DNA of 36,449 bases from an uncultured Deferribacteres bacterium (lineage in GTDB: Bacteria; Zhuqueibacterota; JdFR-76; DREG01). Below, one piece after another: positions 6,711 through 14,839 of this stretch. How positions within the stretch are numbered: position 1 is the stretch's first letter; each line of letters opens with the position of its first letter. Where the stretch lies: assembly GCA_913009825.1 (NCBI GenBank), contig CAJVYQ010000055.1, forward strand, positions 1 to 36,449. Reading direction: 5' to 3'. The notes under the pieces were generated by a model. The model saw only the letters and a program-made list of their open reading frames with translations, was not told the DNA's origin and searched no databases. Position numbers and translations under genes: made by a program.

Positions 6711-9098
6711 TCACTTGGACATCTTAAATATCTCCGAGCCCGCCAGCAAAAATGCGCCCACACCGTACACTTCCGTCATATTTTGCGTCACTGTTTTCGG
6801 ATCGGCGCCGATGGGTTGAACCCAGCCCAACTTACCATCGGGATAGACCGCAGTTACCAGCGCCTGCCAGGCTTTTTTCAGCGCAGGAAAGTACTTTGCC
6901 CGGTCGAGTAATCCGGTATTCACCCCGTAAGTCAGTGCATAACAGTAAAACCCGCCGGCGCTGGTCTCCGGATTAGGATAGCTAACCGGATCCGGCAGAC
7001 TGGCATGCCAGTAGCCGTCGTTATCCTGCAGCGTCACAATTTTTTCGGCCATTTTCCGGAACAATTTTTCGTAAAACCCGCGGTATTTACTTTTTGCCGG
7101 CAATTCTTGGAGGATAGTTACCAGTCCGGCCATCACCCAGCCGTTTCCCCGGCCCCAGAATATTTTTTGACCATTTGCTTCCCGCTGTTCAAAATAACGA
7201 TGATCCCGGTAAAAAAGATGTTCCTGTTTATCGTAGAGAAATTCATACGTGGCTTTGTACTCTTTGTTCATGAACTTGAGATATTTTTCCTCCCCTGTGA
7301 TAGCCGATAATTTTGCATATACCGGCGGCGCCATAAACAGGGCATCACACCAGGACCAACGGTCGAGTGTGTGCGGATCTTTGTAATCCAGTGCAAGGCT
7401 GGCATGGGACGGATGTTTCATTACCCAGTCGATCCGGGCTTTGGTGGGAATCAGGATGTCTTCATTCTTTTTCAGGCGGTACATATCCAGATACATCTGC
7501 ATCACTACAAAATCATCCGCATGATACATTCTGAAATAGGGCTGCCAACCGTATTTTTTGCCAATGCGGTACAACCAGTCCAGGTATTTTTCATCCCCGG
7601 CCATTTTCGCCCACGCCATCATACCGGCGTAAAGCGCGCCGTTTGTCCAGTCCGGCAGATGATGTTTCACCTGTGCAAAATGATCGATCTGCCAGTCCGC
7701 AACTTTACCCATCACTCGTTTTACATCCGCTTTTGCAAATCCGGTGGAAAACCCGGCAGCCGGTTTGTCCCCTTTTATTTCCGATTCAAACTGAGTATAA
7801 TGGCGGTAATTTTTATTGTACATCCAGAGTACCCGGGGAGATTTTTCCGCCGGTGCATGCCGAACCACAAAAGGTCGTACGTTATCGTATCCCGATTGGG
7901 CGGTTAGCAGCGTATGCGTCCAGTTTTCACCGCCATCCGCAGTCTGCCAGCGCTCGATCTCAAAAATATCATTGTGCGGCACGGAAAGATAAACAAGCCC
8001 GGTATTTTCATGATCCAGATAAATCCCGCCGGAGTAGTGCGGTTCCGGCTCCCGTTCTTCTTTCTTTTTTTTGAACCGCGGGAACCAACTGCCGCCCCGG
8101 CATAGTGTTACATTTTTCCACTCAGCGCCGTTCCACCTGGCATAATGGTAGAAATGTTTCGATTCCTCCGGGAAAGTGGCGTAAACCAGCGCCGGATTAC
8201 CCTGTGCATCAGGCGCAATGTCCCAGATCCACGCCCGTGTCAGTGTCTTTGTACCGTCGTACACTTTGGGCACCGTATTCTGATCGATGGGCAGCGAAGT
8301 GGTGTCACCCAAAATATTTCCGGCGGCGTCATAAAATTTGCCGTATTCATATTTTAGATAGTAGATGGAATTGTAAGCCTCGTTTCGCGGGTGCCCGTCG
8401 GTAATGGCAAAATGGATGGCCGATTTTCCGTCCGAAGCAACCTTCGTATACGGCCTATTGTATTTGGAAGCCCCCGGTTTGGCCACCACAATTCCCGGTT
8501 GTGACCAGGTTTCACCCAGATCGTCGGAATAAATGTATGATGGTTTCCAGTTGTACCCGCCGCGGGAAAAAATATAAATCCGGTTGTTTTCCGCAGATAG
8601 TATAACCGGATTGGTGTAACACAACATGCTGCCAAGGTCTAACTGCTTTACCGGCTCAAATTCAGCAATGTCCTCCGGCCGGAAAGAACGGGTATAGTAA
8701 AAACCGCCGTTATGTCCGGTGAAGAACAGCATTAAACGGCCGTCCGGCAGGAACAGCAGAGAAGGCGCCGTATGGTCGTCTTTCTGAAATTCCGGCCGGA
8801 TAATTTTACCGGTCATTTCTCCGCTTTCGTAATTATACTTGCCAACAACGATGTCTCCCTTCGAGCTGGTCCAGCCAATATACATTTTTCCATGATGATA
8901 AACCGCGCGCGGATCGGAAAACCAGCACCAGGCTCCGTCTTTGGTAATGGAGATAAAATTTTCCGCACGTTGGGGAGTTATTTCGACACCGCTCTTTTTG
9001 GGGATTCGATCTGTATCGTTTCCGTAAAGATAGCTAACATTTACAAAAAACAAACTGAGGCAAATCATTGAAATCGCAACTAATTTTTCCGGCTTCAT
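6711..9098 (-). CDS. Exported BNR_4 beta-propeller fused to GH105 glycosidase
   Basis: The 795-residue protein starts at the ATG at 9098, chosen because an AAAAGGA site precedes it and a signal peptide follows; an upstream ATG at 9158 would add 20 charged residues. Residues about 45-455 form a BNR_4-type propeller (ENFISITKDGAWCWFSDPRA, DDHTAPSLLFLPDGRL), a fold used by some uronate lyases and rhamnosidases. Residues about 470-790 form a GH88/GH105 barrel with HADDF (Asp528/529), WCDALFM (Asp585) and WGRGNGW. GH105 enzymes remove the unsaturated uronic acid that lyases leave. The fusion may therefore cut a rhamnose/uronate polysaccharide and trim the product. A sulfatase remnant lies upstream. 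The substrate is inferred only. Confidence 0.85.
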   Translation of the reverse strand: MKPEKLVAISMICLSLFFVNVSYLYGNDTDRIPKKSGVEITPQRAENFISITKDGAWCWFSDPRAVYHHGKMYIGWTSSKGDIVVGKYNYESGEMTGKIIRPEFQKDDHTAPSLLFLPDGRLMLFFTGHNGGFYYTRSFRPEDIAEFEPVKQLDLGSMLCYTNPVILSAENNRIYIFSRGGYNWKPSYIYSDDLGETWSQPGIVVAKPGASKYNRPYTKVASDGKSAIHFAITDGHPRNEAYNSIYYLKYEYGKFYDAAGNILGDTTSLPIDQNTVPKVYDGTKTLTRAWIWDIAPDAQGNPALVYATFPEESKHFYHYARWNGAEWKNVTLCRGGSWFPRFKKKKEEREPEPHYSGGIYLDHENTGLVYLSVPHNDIFEIERWQTADGGENWTHTLLTAQSGYDNVRPFVVRHAPAEKSPRVLWMYNKNYRHYTQFESEIKGDKPAAGFSTGFAKADVKRVMGKVADWQIDHFAQVKHHLPDWTNGALYAGMMAWAKMAGDEKYLDWLYRIGKKYGWQPYFRMYHADDFVVMQMYLDMYRLKKNEDILIPTKARIDWVMKHPSHASLALDYKDPHTLDRWSWCDALFMAPPVYAKLSAITGEEKYLKFMNKEYKATYEFLYDKQEHLFYRDHRYFEQREANGQKIFWGRGNGWVMAGLVTILQELPAKSKYRGFYEKLFRKMAEKIVTLQDNDGYWHASLPDPVSYPNPETSAGGFYCYALTYGVNTGLLDRAKYFPALKKAWQALVTAVYPDGKLGWVQPIGADPKTVTQNMTEVYGVGAFLLAGSEIFKMSK

Positions 9099-9178
9099 TT
9101 TTTTCCTTTTACTTTCGGATTCTTTCATTTCTACACAATTTTTCAAAACACGAAACATCCTGCAAAAATTGTAACAAT

Positions 9179-9532
9179 TTACTTTTTGATCACCGCCGGC
9201 CAGCGGGCAATCAGCGGTGTGGAGATGCCGCCTTCATGAACCCAGTGCTTATGCAAGCGAAACGGTGTATTGCCGGCATTCGACCAGGACCGGCCGTAAC
9301 TCATGTAGGAATCGACTCCGCCGGCAGGCAACCCGTTCTTGCGCCGGTCGAATCCCAGCGGGCCGCCTTCATAACAGGCACCGTTATCAGACAGAAGAAG
9401 CACCAGCGTATTCTCTTCCTGTCCCATCTCTTTCAGCTTGGCCATGATTTTCCCCGCGCCGATATCCATGCGATGAATCTGCGCCGCATAGACGGCCATG
9501 CGACGGGACAGATCAGCCTTTCCGTTTAAACT
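9179..9532 (-). pseudogene. Sulfatase (S1 family) fragment
   Basis: About 106-118 codons encode only the middle-to-late part of a formylglycine-type sulfatase: MAVYAAQIHRMD, LVLLLSDNGACYEGG, NTPFRLHKHWVHEGGIS and PLIARWPAVIKK, then a stop. Full family members are about 450-550 residues. The catalytic CxPSR region near the N-terminus and the C-terminal region after PLIAxWP are both missing, and neither was found in the flanks. The reading frame is open upstream of the first ATG (SLNGKADLSRR) until a stop near 9564. It is best read as a truncated relic of a sulfated-polysaccharide locus shared with the GH105 fusion just downstream. Confidence 0.8.
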
Positions 9533-10037
9533 CCTTTTATGATAAATAACTGCAATTTTTTATTCATCTTCAAGAATAAAAAACAGTCAACAATCGTTTC
9601 TTGTAGTTTTGTAGAAAAAATTCTCGATAAGTGTTTTAGATATCATTGAATAGAGATTCTATTTCTTTTTTGTCGTAAGAATTGCTTGTTATTTCTCAGG
9701 AATGTTACTGATTGACAGTGTTGTCTATATTTTAAGCAGTGATAAATACCGAGGCAGCAGATTTAGAAACATAGTTCTTTGAAAAATGTGATATTACCTC
9801 TCCTGATCTTTTCTTTTGGTAAGCCCGGGACAGGCATCGATAATGGGAGATATTTTCTGACGGTTTGTCTTTTGGTTTTACTTACAAAAATATAGGTCTG
9901 TTCAAATTAATTTTTAATAAATTATTCGGTTTTTATATTAAACCTATCGTCCGTACTTCCTGAGGCTGCCCCCATTGACGATTTCGGGGGACAGATAAAA
10001 ACAATCAAAAATCGTAACACTTTAGTTTTTACTGATA

Positions 10038-10115
10038 TCTGCGTCCTTTGCACTCTCTGCGTCTCTGCGTTTTAGAACGTCTGTTTTTTAACGCAGAGGC
10101 GCAGAGGACGCAGAG
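10038..10115. repeat. REP-like inverted repeat (CTCTGCGTCTCTGCGTT type)
   Basis: The left arm CTCTGCGTCTCTGCGTT (10055-10071), extended leftward by CTGCGTCCTTTGCA, faces the right arm AACGCAGAGGCGCAGAGG plus ACGCAGAG (10090-10115). The arms are imperfect reverse complements around a short AT-rich loop. From general knowledge, this kind of low-complexity CTCTGCGT repeat is scattered through many environmental bacterial genomes. It does not code for protein. Confidence 0.65.
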
Positions 10116-10215
10116 AAATTGAAAAAATTGAGAACTGAAAATTGTCGGCAACTATTTAGTTCCCTACCGGAAACTCTGTTTTTTTATCCTTTCCGTATGG
10201 CCTGTTGCAGACAGG

Positions 10216-10265
10216 CCGATAAAAGCATTCGGGATGGACAGGTTTCCTGATAATTGTCGTTTTTC
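10216..10265 (-). repeat. Dispersed repeat, copy 1 (second copy at 28637-28687)
   Basis: On the minus strand this reads GAAAAACGACAATTATCAGG, then AAACCTGTCC and CCCGAATGCTTTTATCGG. The plus strand at 28637-28687 reads GAAAAACTGCAATTATCCGG, then AGACCTG and CCCGAATGCTTTTATCGG. The two share about 50 bp with few differences. The function is unknown; it is probably part of a larger non-autonomous element. Confidence 0.6.
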
Positions 10266-10317
10266 AAAGAACTAATGTGTTACCAAAAATCTTTTTAAAC
10301 AGAGATTTCACAAAATC

Positions 10318-10354
10318 AAAAAAGCCCTGCAATCTAATATGACTGCAGGGCTTT
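10318..10354 (-). terminator. Intrinsic terminator of tRNA-Phe
   Basis: AAAGCCCTGCA (10321-10331) and TGCAGGGCTTT (10344-10354) form a perfect 11-bp stem. On the minus strand the stem is followed by a T-rich tail. It begins 5 bases beyond the 3' end of the tRNA gene, the expected place for its terminator. Confidence 0.85.
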
Positions 10355-10359
10355 CGGTG

Positions 10360-10432
<73 letters not shown>

Positions 10433-10452
10433 ACTTGCATAATGCGGTCAAA

Positions 10453-10481
10453 AATATAACAAAATTAATGCTGCATGTCAA
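10453..10481 (-). promoter_or_regulatory. Sigma-70-type promoter of tRNA-Phe
   Basis: On the minus strand TTGACA (10481-10476) and TATATT (10458-10453) are separated by exactly 17 bases. Transcription would start about 14 bases before the tRNA 5' end at 10432. This is the best consensus promoter seen in the window. Confidence 0.85.
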
Positions 10482-10690
10482 GATTAAAATCCAAATAATG
10501 GGGATATTTACTGAAAATGCGCAAGAAGCTTCGATATTCCACAAGCACACTTCTGCACCGATAATCAGGTAATCTTTGGAATAACACAATGCCGTCGAGA
10601 GTTGGTTGGGCAAAACAACGATCCCATCAAATTCAAGAAATAACCGCCTTTTGCCGATAAATAATCAGGAGAACAAAATAGTTACACTAA

Positions 10691-10795
10691 CTTGAATCGA
10701 GCGATTGTATGGCGATTCGCTGAATCGCCAACCGGATTTACATTAAAAATGAAAATCTGTTTAGTAACAAAAACAAGAGAATCGCTCAATTTAGG
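10691..10795. repeat. MITE-like element, copy C (about 105 bp)
   Basis: It runs from CTTGAATCGAGCGATTG to ATCGCTCAATTTAGG, degenerate versions of the ends of copy A, and its interior is the inverted equivalent of copy A (GGCGATTCGCTGAATCGCC core; TTACATTAAAAAT). It ends about 30 bp before the start of the pel operon, so it may affect the promoter or leader of that operon. Confidence 0.75.
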
Positions 10796-10827
10796 ACCAA
10801 ATAATTTGGACGGATCGGGAGGCATGG

Positions 10828-11712
10828 ATTAAAAATAGAACGGTCATAAAATATGTTGTATCAGGCCTGTTTCTAACCCTGATGCTGTTGTCCGGTTGCA
10901 GCATCGTCAAAGAAGGGATCAAAAAGCGGAAACCCGGCCTGATGGGATTGGAGCGGGCAGGTTCTTTTGCTGTAGTTTATGCTCCGGTGAAAACGGAACA
11001 GCTCATGCCGTTCGATTTGTTAATTCTTGAAAGTGATGCGTTCACAAAAGGTGAAGTTACGACATTGAAAAAGCAACATAAACTTGTATTAGCCTATCTG
11101 AACGTGGGTGAATTGGAGACGTACCGGAAATACGGGTGCAAAATTCCGCCACAGTGGCTGGTGAGTAAAAATCCCCGCTGGCAGGATCATTATTTCATTA
11201 ATCCGGGAGAGAAGGGTTGGCAGGATCTGCTGATCCATAAAATTATCCCCCCTCTTTTGCGCCGGGGATATCAGGGGTTTTTGTTTGATTCGGTGGACAT
11301 GGCATCTCCCGCCCGGTTTCCCGAGTACAAAGATGACATGGCTCACCTGATCAACCGGATTCGCCGGGCATTTCCGCACATTCTGATTATTCTCAACAAC
11401 GGAGATTTTCTCCTGGATCAAATTGCCGGGGATATTCAGGGACTTCTGGTCGAAGAAGTTTTTTCAGATATAACCGACGATGGAAGCGTAACGGTTCGAC
11501 CCGATATGGAAAGACTGGCCATATTATCCCGTTGGGAAAGGATAAAATCAAAATGGAATTTGCCGGTTTTTTTTGTGGATTATATTCCCGGCGATGATAG
11601 GTTGCCGCTTACGGCGATCCGGGATATTTACCGGAAAGCAAAACTAATCCCATACATCACGGACAAAAATGCACAAGCAATTCATAAGGAATATTTAATA
11701 CGGAAGGAGTAA
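10828..11712 (+). CDS. PelA hydrolase-like lipoprotein (GH114/GH166-type)
   Basis: The product resembles the TM1410/GH114 family and the N-terminal hydrolase domain of PelA, which cut alpha-1,4-galactosamine polymers. Visible motifs are AYLNVGELETYR, RGYQGFLFDSVDM and LVEEVFSD, with acidic residues where this TIM-barrel family places its catalytic groups. LLSGCS is a lipobox, so it should be an envelope lipoprotein. The start is a problem. The first in-frame ATG, at 10882, leaves only four residues before the lipobox Cys. A full signal peptide appears only if translation begins at ATT 10828, five bases after a GGGAGG site, or if the ATG at 10824 is restored to frame by removing one T. It heads the pel operon and probably trims or releases the polymer. 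Confidence 0.8.
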   Translation: MKNRTVIKYVVSGLFLTLMLLSGCSIVKEGIKKRKPGLMGLERAGSFAVVYAPVKTEQLMPFDLLILESDAFTKGEVTTLKKQHKLVLAYLNVGELETYRKYGCKIPPQWLVSKNPRWQDHYFINPGEKGWQDLLIHKIIPPLLRRGYQGFLFDSVDMASPARFPEYKDDMAHLINRIRRAFPHILIILNNGDFLLDQIAGDIQGLLVEEVFSDITDDGSVTVRPDMERLAILSRWERIKSKWNLPVFFVDYIPGDDRLPLTAIRDIYRKAKLIPYITDKNAQAIHKEYLIRKE

Positions 11713-11758
11713 TTGCCGGAAAGTGATGAAACGGTGATAAGCAGTAACGGAGAAAAAA

Positions 11759-12595
11759 ATGCAGATAGAAGTTCGACAGGAAAAACAGTTCATTTATGTG
11801 AAATTCATCCGAACCTGTAATTTGAATTTCGGCAATACTGAAGATTTCAAAACTCAGGTTCTGGAAAAATACAAACCGACACAAACGCTTATTCTGGATT
11901 TTAAAAATCTGGATTTCATTGACAGCGCCGGACTAACCGTGCTCATTCATCTCCGCAGAAAGATATCGGAAACAAAAGGGCAGTTAAAACTGGTAAATAT
12001 TAGCGACAAGATCAGTAAACTTTTACAAATAACCCGGCTGCACCGTATTTTTGATATCTACGAAAACTTCGAAGCGGCATTCAAATCGATTGAACAGAAA
12101 GAGCAAACAAAAGACAAAACGGCCCCCTATGCCATTCACCTGCAAGTGAAACATACACTCTCTTATTCCTGGGTGAAAATCAAACAGCCGGATTCATTGA
12201 TCAAAGCAAACACGGCACAATTCAGGACAAAAATCCGGGAATATCTGAAAAAGGCGCCGACCGTTATTCTTAACTTCGATAATATTCGCAACATCGACAG
12301 TTCCGGGATCGCTTCACTCATCCATTTGAAACGCCTGTCACGGGAGCAGAAGAAAAAAATCCTGTTGGTTTATAACAATCGTGTTCTGAACCGTTTGTTC
12401 AAACTCTATTCATTGGATGATCTGTTCGCACAATTTGAAACGGACAAGGAAGCCATTGCCACCGTGAAACCGGTTGTCATCAAAAGGAAAGCAAAAGCGC
12501 CGGCACCCAAGGTGGAAGTAAAACCAAAACCGGCCATAGCAGGTATGGATTTGCAATTCAGTGACATCCTTTTTCTAACTTCGTTCAATAAATAA
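11759..12595 (+). CDS. Tandem STAS-domain protein in the pel operon
   Basis: The 278-residue protein has two STAS (anti-sigma-factor-antagonist) domains, at about residues 1-115 and 120-235. Each keeps the phosphorylatable-serine motif: DFIDSAGL (Ser56) and NIDSSGI (Ser181 or 182). A basic, Pro/Ala/Lys-rich linker (PVVIKRKAKAPAPK) and a short hydrophobic tail follow. STAS proteins act as switches when their serine is phosphorylated by an HPK-type kinase. No kinase or phosphatase lies in the window. It sits 14 bp before pelD, with a GGAG site before its ATG, so it is likely coexpressed and may act on PelD or another Pel protein. STAS proteins are not part of the classical PelA-G set. Confidence 0.88.
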   Translation: MQIEVRQEKQFIYVKFIRTCNLNFGNTEDFKTQVLEKYKPTQTLILDFKNLDFIDSAGLTVLIHLRRKISETKGQLKLVNISDKISKLLQITRLHRIFDIYENFEAAFKSIEQKEQTKDKTAPYAIHLQVKHTLSYSWVKIKQPDSLIKANTAQFRTKIREYLKKAPTVILNFDNIRNIDSSGIASLIHLKRLSREQKKKILLVYNNRVLNRLFKLYSLDDLFAQFETDKEAIATVKPVVIKRKAKAPAPKVEVKPKPAIAGMDLQFSDILFLTSFNK

Positions 12596-12608
12596 TGCTG
12601 AGGCAACG

Positions 12609-14069
12609 ATGAAAGATAAATATTTTCGCGATATTTTATTTAGTTTAGCTGCTTTTTTCCTCCTGGTCATTGCGGTTAACATCTTTCTGTTTCCGGAAAC
12701 ACCGGGATTCATCGGTTTGAATCCTCATCCATACCTGGTGGTGATCCTGCTCATGTCCGGCCGGTTCGGATTAAAAGAAGGCTTGCTTGCTGCTGTGGTT
12801 TCGGTACTTATTTTGAGTATTTATGTTTATCTGGACACGCAGCCTTATTTTACCTGGAGTATACTGTCGCAGAAAACCATGCTGCTTTCCTTTGCTTCCT
12901 TTTTCCTGGCCGCAGCTATTGTCGGTGAAATGCGCGGGTTCAATAAAAGTTATGAACGAAGTTTGCTGCGCGAGAATGATGAGCTGAAGGGAGAGAGAAG
13001 CCGTCTGCATGAACAATTGGACATCGTTACGCAGATAAAAGAGGAACTGGAAAACCGCATCATCGGTCAGGAAGAAACCATTCATTCACTTTATCAAGCT
13101 ACAAAAGCTTTGGAAACTTTGGAAGAAGAACAATTTTTCCAGGCTTTGCCGCAATTGACCTCCAGATTCACCGGCGCGACAAAAGTATCCCTCTACATGA
13201 TCGATTATTCAAATGATTGTATTTTTCAGGTTGCCCGTTACGGTTGGGGGAAAAACGGAAAATCACAAAAAAAACTGCCTTTGTACGAGGGAATGTTTGG
13301 CCAGGTACTCAAGAACAACTTAATACTTACCATCAAAGAGATTTCCGACCAACCGGAACAGTTGAATATTTGGGAAAAATGTCCCAACAAAGCGTATGCA
13401 TACGTGCCCATCTCCATGGCATCTGTCATCGTAGGTATTTTAACGATCGATGATATCCCATTTCTCAAACTGAATGTTTCCACAGTACGCATCCTTTCCC
13501 TAATTGCCGAACTGGCCGTTCCAACGCTGAAAAACATCATCACTTATCAGGATCTGCAGGAGATGATCAAAACCGATCCGGTCACCGAACTGTTGAAATA
13601 TGATTCATTTGTAAATGTGACTGAAATTGAATTCAAAAAATCCATGCGCTATAATCTGAATTTTTCGCTGGTGGCTGTCGAGATAGAAGGAATGATGGAA
13701 ATTGAAGAAATTTACGGTCACGATGCGAGAATTGAAGTTCTTAAATGGATCAGCGCCCGTATTAAAGAACTCATCCGTAATGTGGATGTCGCCGGCCTGG
13801 GAGAAAGAGAGAATCAATTTTTACTGGCATTACCGGTAACTGATACCGAAGGTGTTCTGGCCGTTATCGATCGATTCAAAGAAAAGGAAAGACGAGCCGG
13901 GGAACAACCCAAATGGCACAGTCACCTGCAATATTATTTCGGGGCAGCATCCTATCATCCTTCCGTCAAATCGTTGGCTGCGCTTTTAAAGATGATGAAC
14001 GAATCGTTGACCATCAACAAATCTTCAAAAAGGCAAATTTCAGCCATGCAGAGAAGGAAAGCGGTCTGA
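12609..14069 (+). CDS. pelD: PelD-like c-di-GMP receptor of Pel synthesis
   Basis: The 486-residue layout matches PelD: about four membrane helices within residues 8-107, a helical linker to about 165, a GAF domain about 165-310, and a GGDEF-like domain about 320-475 opening with DPVTELLKYDSF. The GGDEF signature is replaced by ERENQF, so it should not make c-di-GMP. The upstream inhibitory-site motif RxxD is intact (Arg390-Asn-Val-Asp393), and a further Arg at 422 or 428-429 could complete the pocket. In Pseudomonas PelD, c-di-GMP binding at this site turns on polymer synthesis. The stop overlaps the next start by one base (TGATG). Confidence 0.88.
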   Translation: MKDKYFRDILFSLAAFFLLVIAVNIFLFPETPGFIGLNPHPYLVVILLMSGRFGLKEGLLAAVVSVLILSIYVYLDTQPYFTWSILSQKTMLLSFASFFLAAAIVGEMRGFNKSYERSLLRENDELKGERSRLHEQLDIVTQIKEELENRIIGQEETIHSLYQATKALETLEEEQFFQALPQLTSRFTGATKVSLYMIDYSNDCIFQVARYGWGKNGKSQKKLPLYEGMFGQVLKNNLILTIKEISDQPEQLNIWEKCPNKAYAYVPISMASVIVGILTIDDIPFLKLNVSTVRILSLIAELAVPTLKNIITYQDLQEMIKTDPVTELLKYDSFVNVTEIEFKKSMRYNLNFSLVAVEIEGMMEIEEIYGHDARIEVLKWISARIKELIRNVDVAGLGERENQFLLALPVTDTEGVLAVIDRFKEKERRAGEQPKWHSHLQYYFGAASYHPSVKSLAALLKMMNESLTINKSSKRQISAMQRRKAV

Positions 14070-14839
14070 TGAACTGGAAACGATATTTAGAGATAAAACA
14101 GAACCATCTCCGGGAAGAAAGATATTTTATACCGGAGAATCAAAAGGAAGCCAAGCAGGCGCTGGCTTTGGGCATTATCGACATTAGCCGGTATGTTGAA
14201 TTTTCTTTGACCACCGAACCGCTTCTGGACAGTATTCACGACCCGGATCCAAACGCCCGTAAAGAAGCTATACGCAAGATTGCCGGGAAGAAATCTCCTT
14301 TTTCCGTGCGAATGCTGCATCAGATGCTTGCCGACACCGATGAAGAGGTGCGCCTTTACGCCGCCTCGGAAATTGACCGGTTAGAGGCAGAGCAACAAAA
14401 ACGGATTCATAAATTGAGGAAAAAGCTGAATTCAAACCAGGCCAACCCTGATTCACGGTTCGAACTGGCGAAGCAATATATCGATTATGCGCGTATTTTG
14501 TTGATCAGTCCGAATCTGCGTTCCTTTTTTCTGAACCTTGCTATCGACCTGCTCAATGCAAATTTGCGCGAACGGAAAAATGACCCGGCTTATCTGTTTT
14601 ATCGCGGGCTGGCGTATAAAACCTCCGGAGATAAACAGAATGCGCTGAAAGATCTGAAACAGGTGGTACGCGCGGATAAAAATTATCTACCGGCTTTTGT
14701 AGAACTGGCCGACGTCTATTACTCGGTTAAACGGTTCGATTACGTAAAAAAAATAATGAACATTATTTCCATTGAAAAACAGAACGTTGAGGAGTTTCAT
14801 GCCCAACTTTTTTGGCAGGATAAAAAATCCGTACATTAG
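14069..14839 (+). CDS. PelE-like HEAT/TPR protein without membrane helices
   Basis: The start is taken as the ATG at 14069, which overlaps the pelD stop in TGATG and follows an AAGGA site; a longer frame from 13913 would lie inside pelD. The 256-residue product has HEAT-like units at about 55-110 (DPDPNARKEAIRKIAG, DTDEEVRLYAASEI), a basic helix, then TPRs at about 130-245 (YLFYRGLAYKTSGDKQNALKDL). Classical PelE has two membrane helices plus TPRs and links PelD to the synthase. Here the position and TPRs agree but the helices are missing, so the function is inferred from context. It overlaps the next gene by 41 bases. Confidence 0.75.
   Translation: MNWKRYLEIKQNHLREERYFIPENQKEAKQALALGIIDISRYVEFSLTTEPLLDSIHDPDPNARKEAIRKIAGKKSPFSVRMLHQMLADTDEEVRLYAASEIDRLEAEQQKRIHKLRKKLNSNQANPDSRFELAKQYIDYARILLISPNLRSFFLNLAIDLLNANLRERKNDPAYLFYRGLAYKTSGDKQNALKDLKQVVRADKNYLPAFVELADVYYSVKRFDYVKKIMNIISIEKQNVEEFHAQLFWQDKKSVH

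Larger units (their letters stand above)
9533..10317. other. Gene-free stretch with an inverted-repeat-bounded segment
   Basis: No credible gene is seen. The segment 9769-10278 is bounded by ACATAGTTCTTTGAAAAA and, inverted, TTTTTCAAAGAACTAATGT, so it may be a non-autonomous element about 510 bp long. Inside it are the hairpin repeat at 10038-10115 and, at 10216-10265, an inverted copy of a sequence also found at 28637-28687. A GGCCTG/CAGGCC hairpin lies near 10199-10217. Confidence 0.5.

Noticed and set aside
9099-9158. Longer start for the propeller-GH105 gene
   Set aside because: The extra 20 charged residues would bury the signal peptide; the ATG at 9098 has its own AAAAGGA site.
13913-14068. 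Longer start for the PelE-like gene
   Set aside because: It would read through the end of pelD in another frame; the ATG at 14069 overlaps the pelD stop and has a ribosome site.
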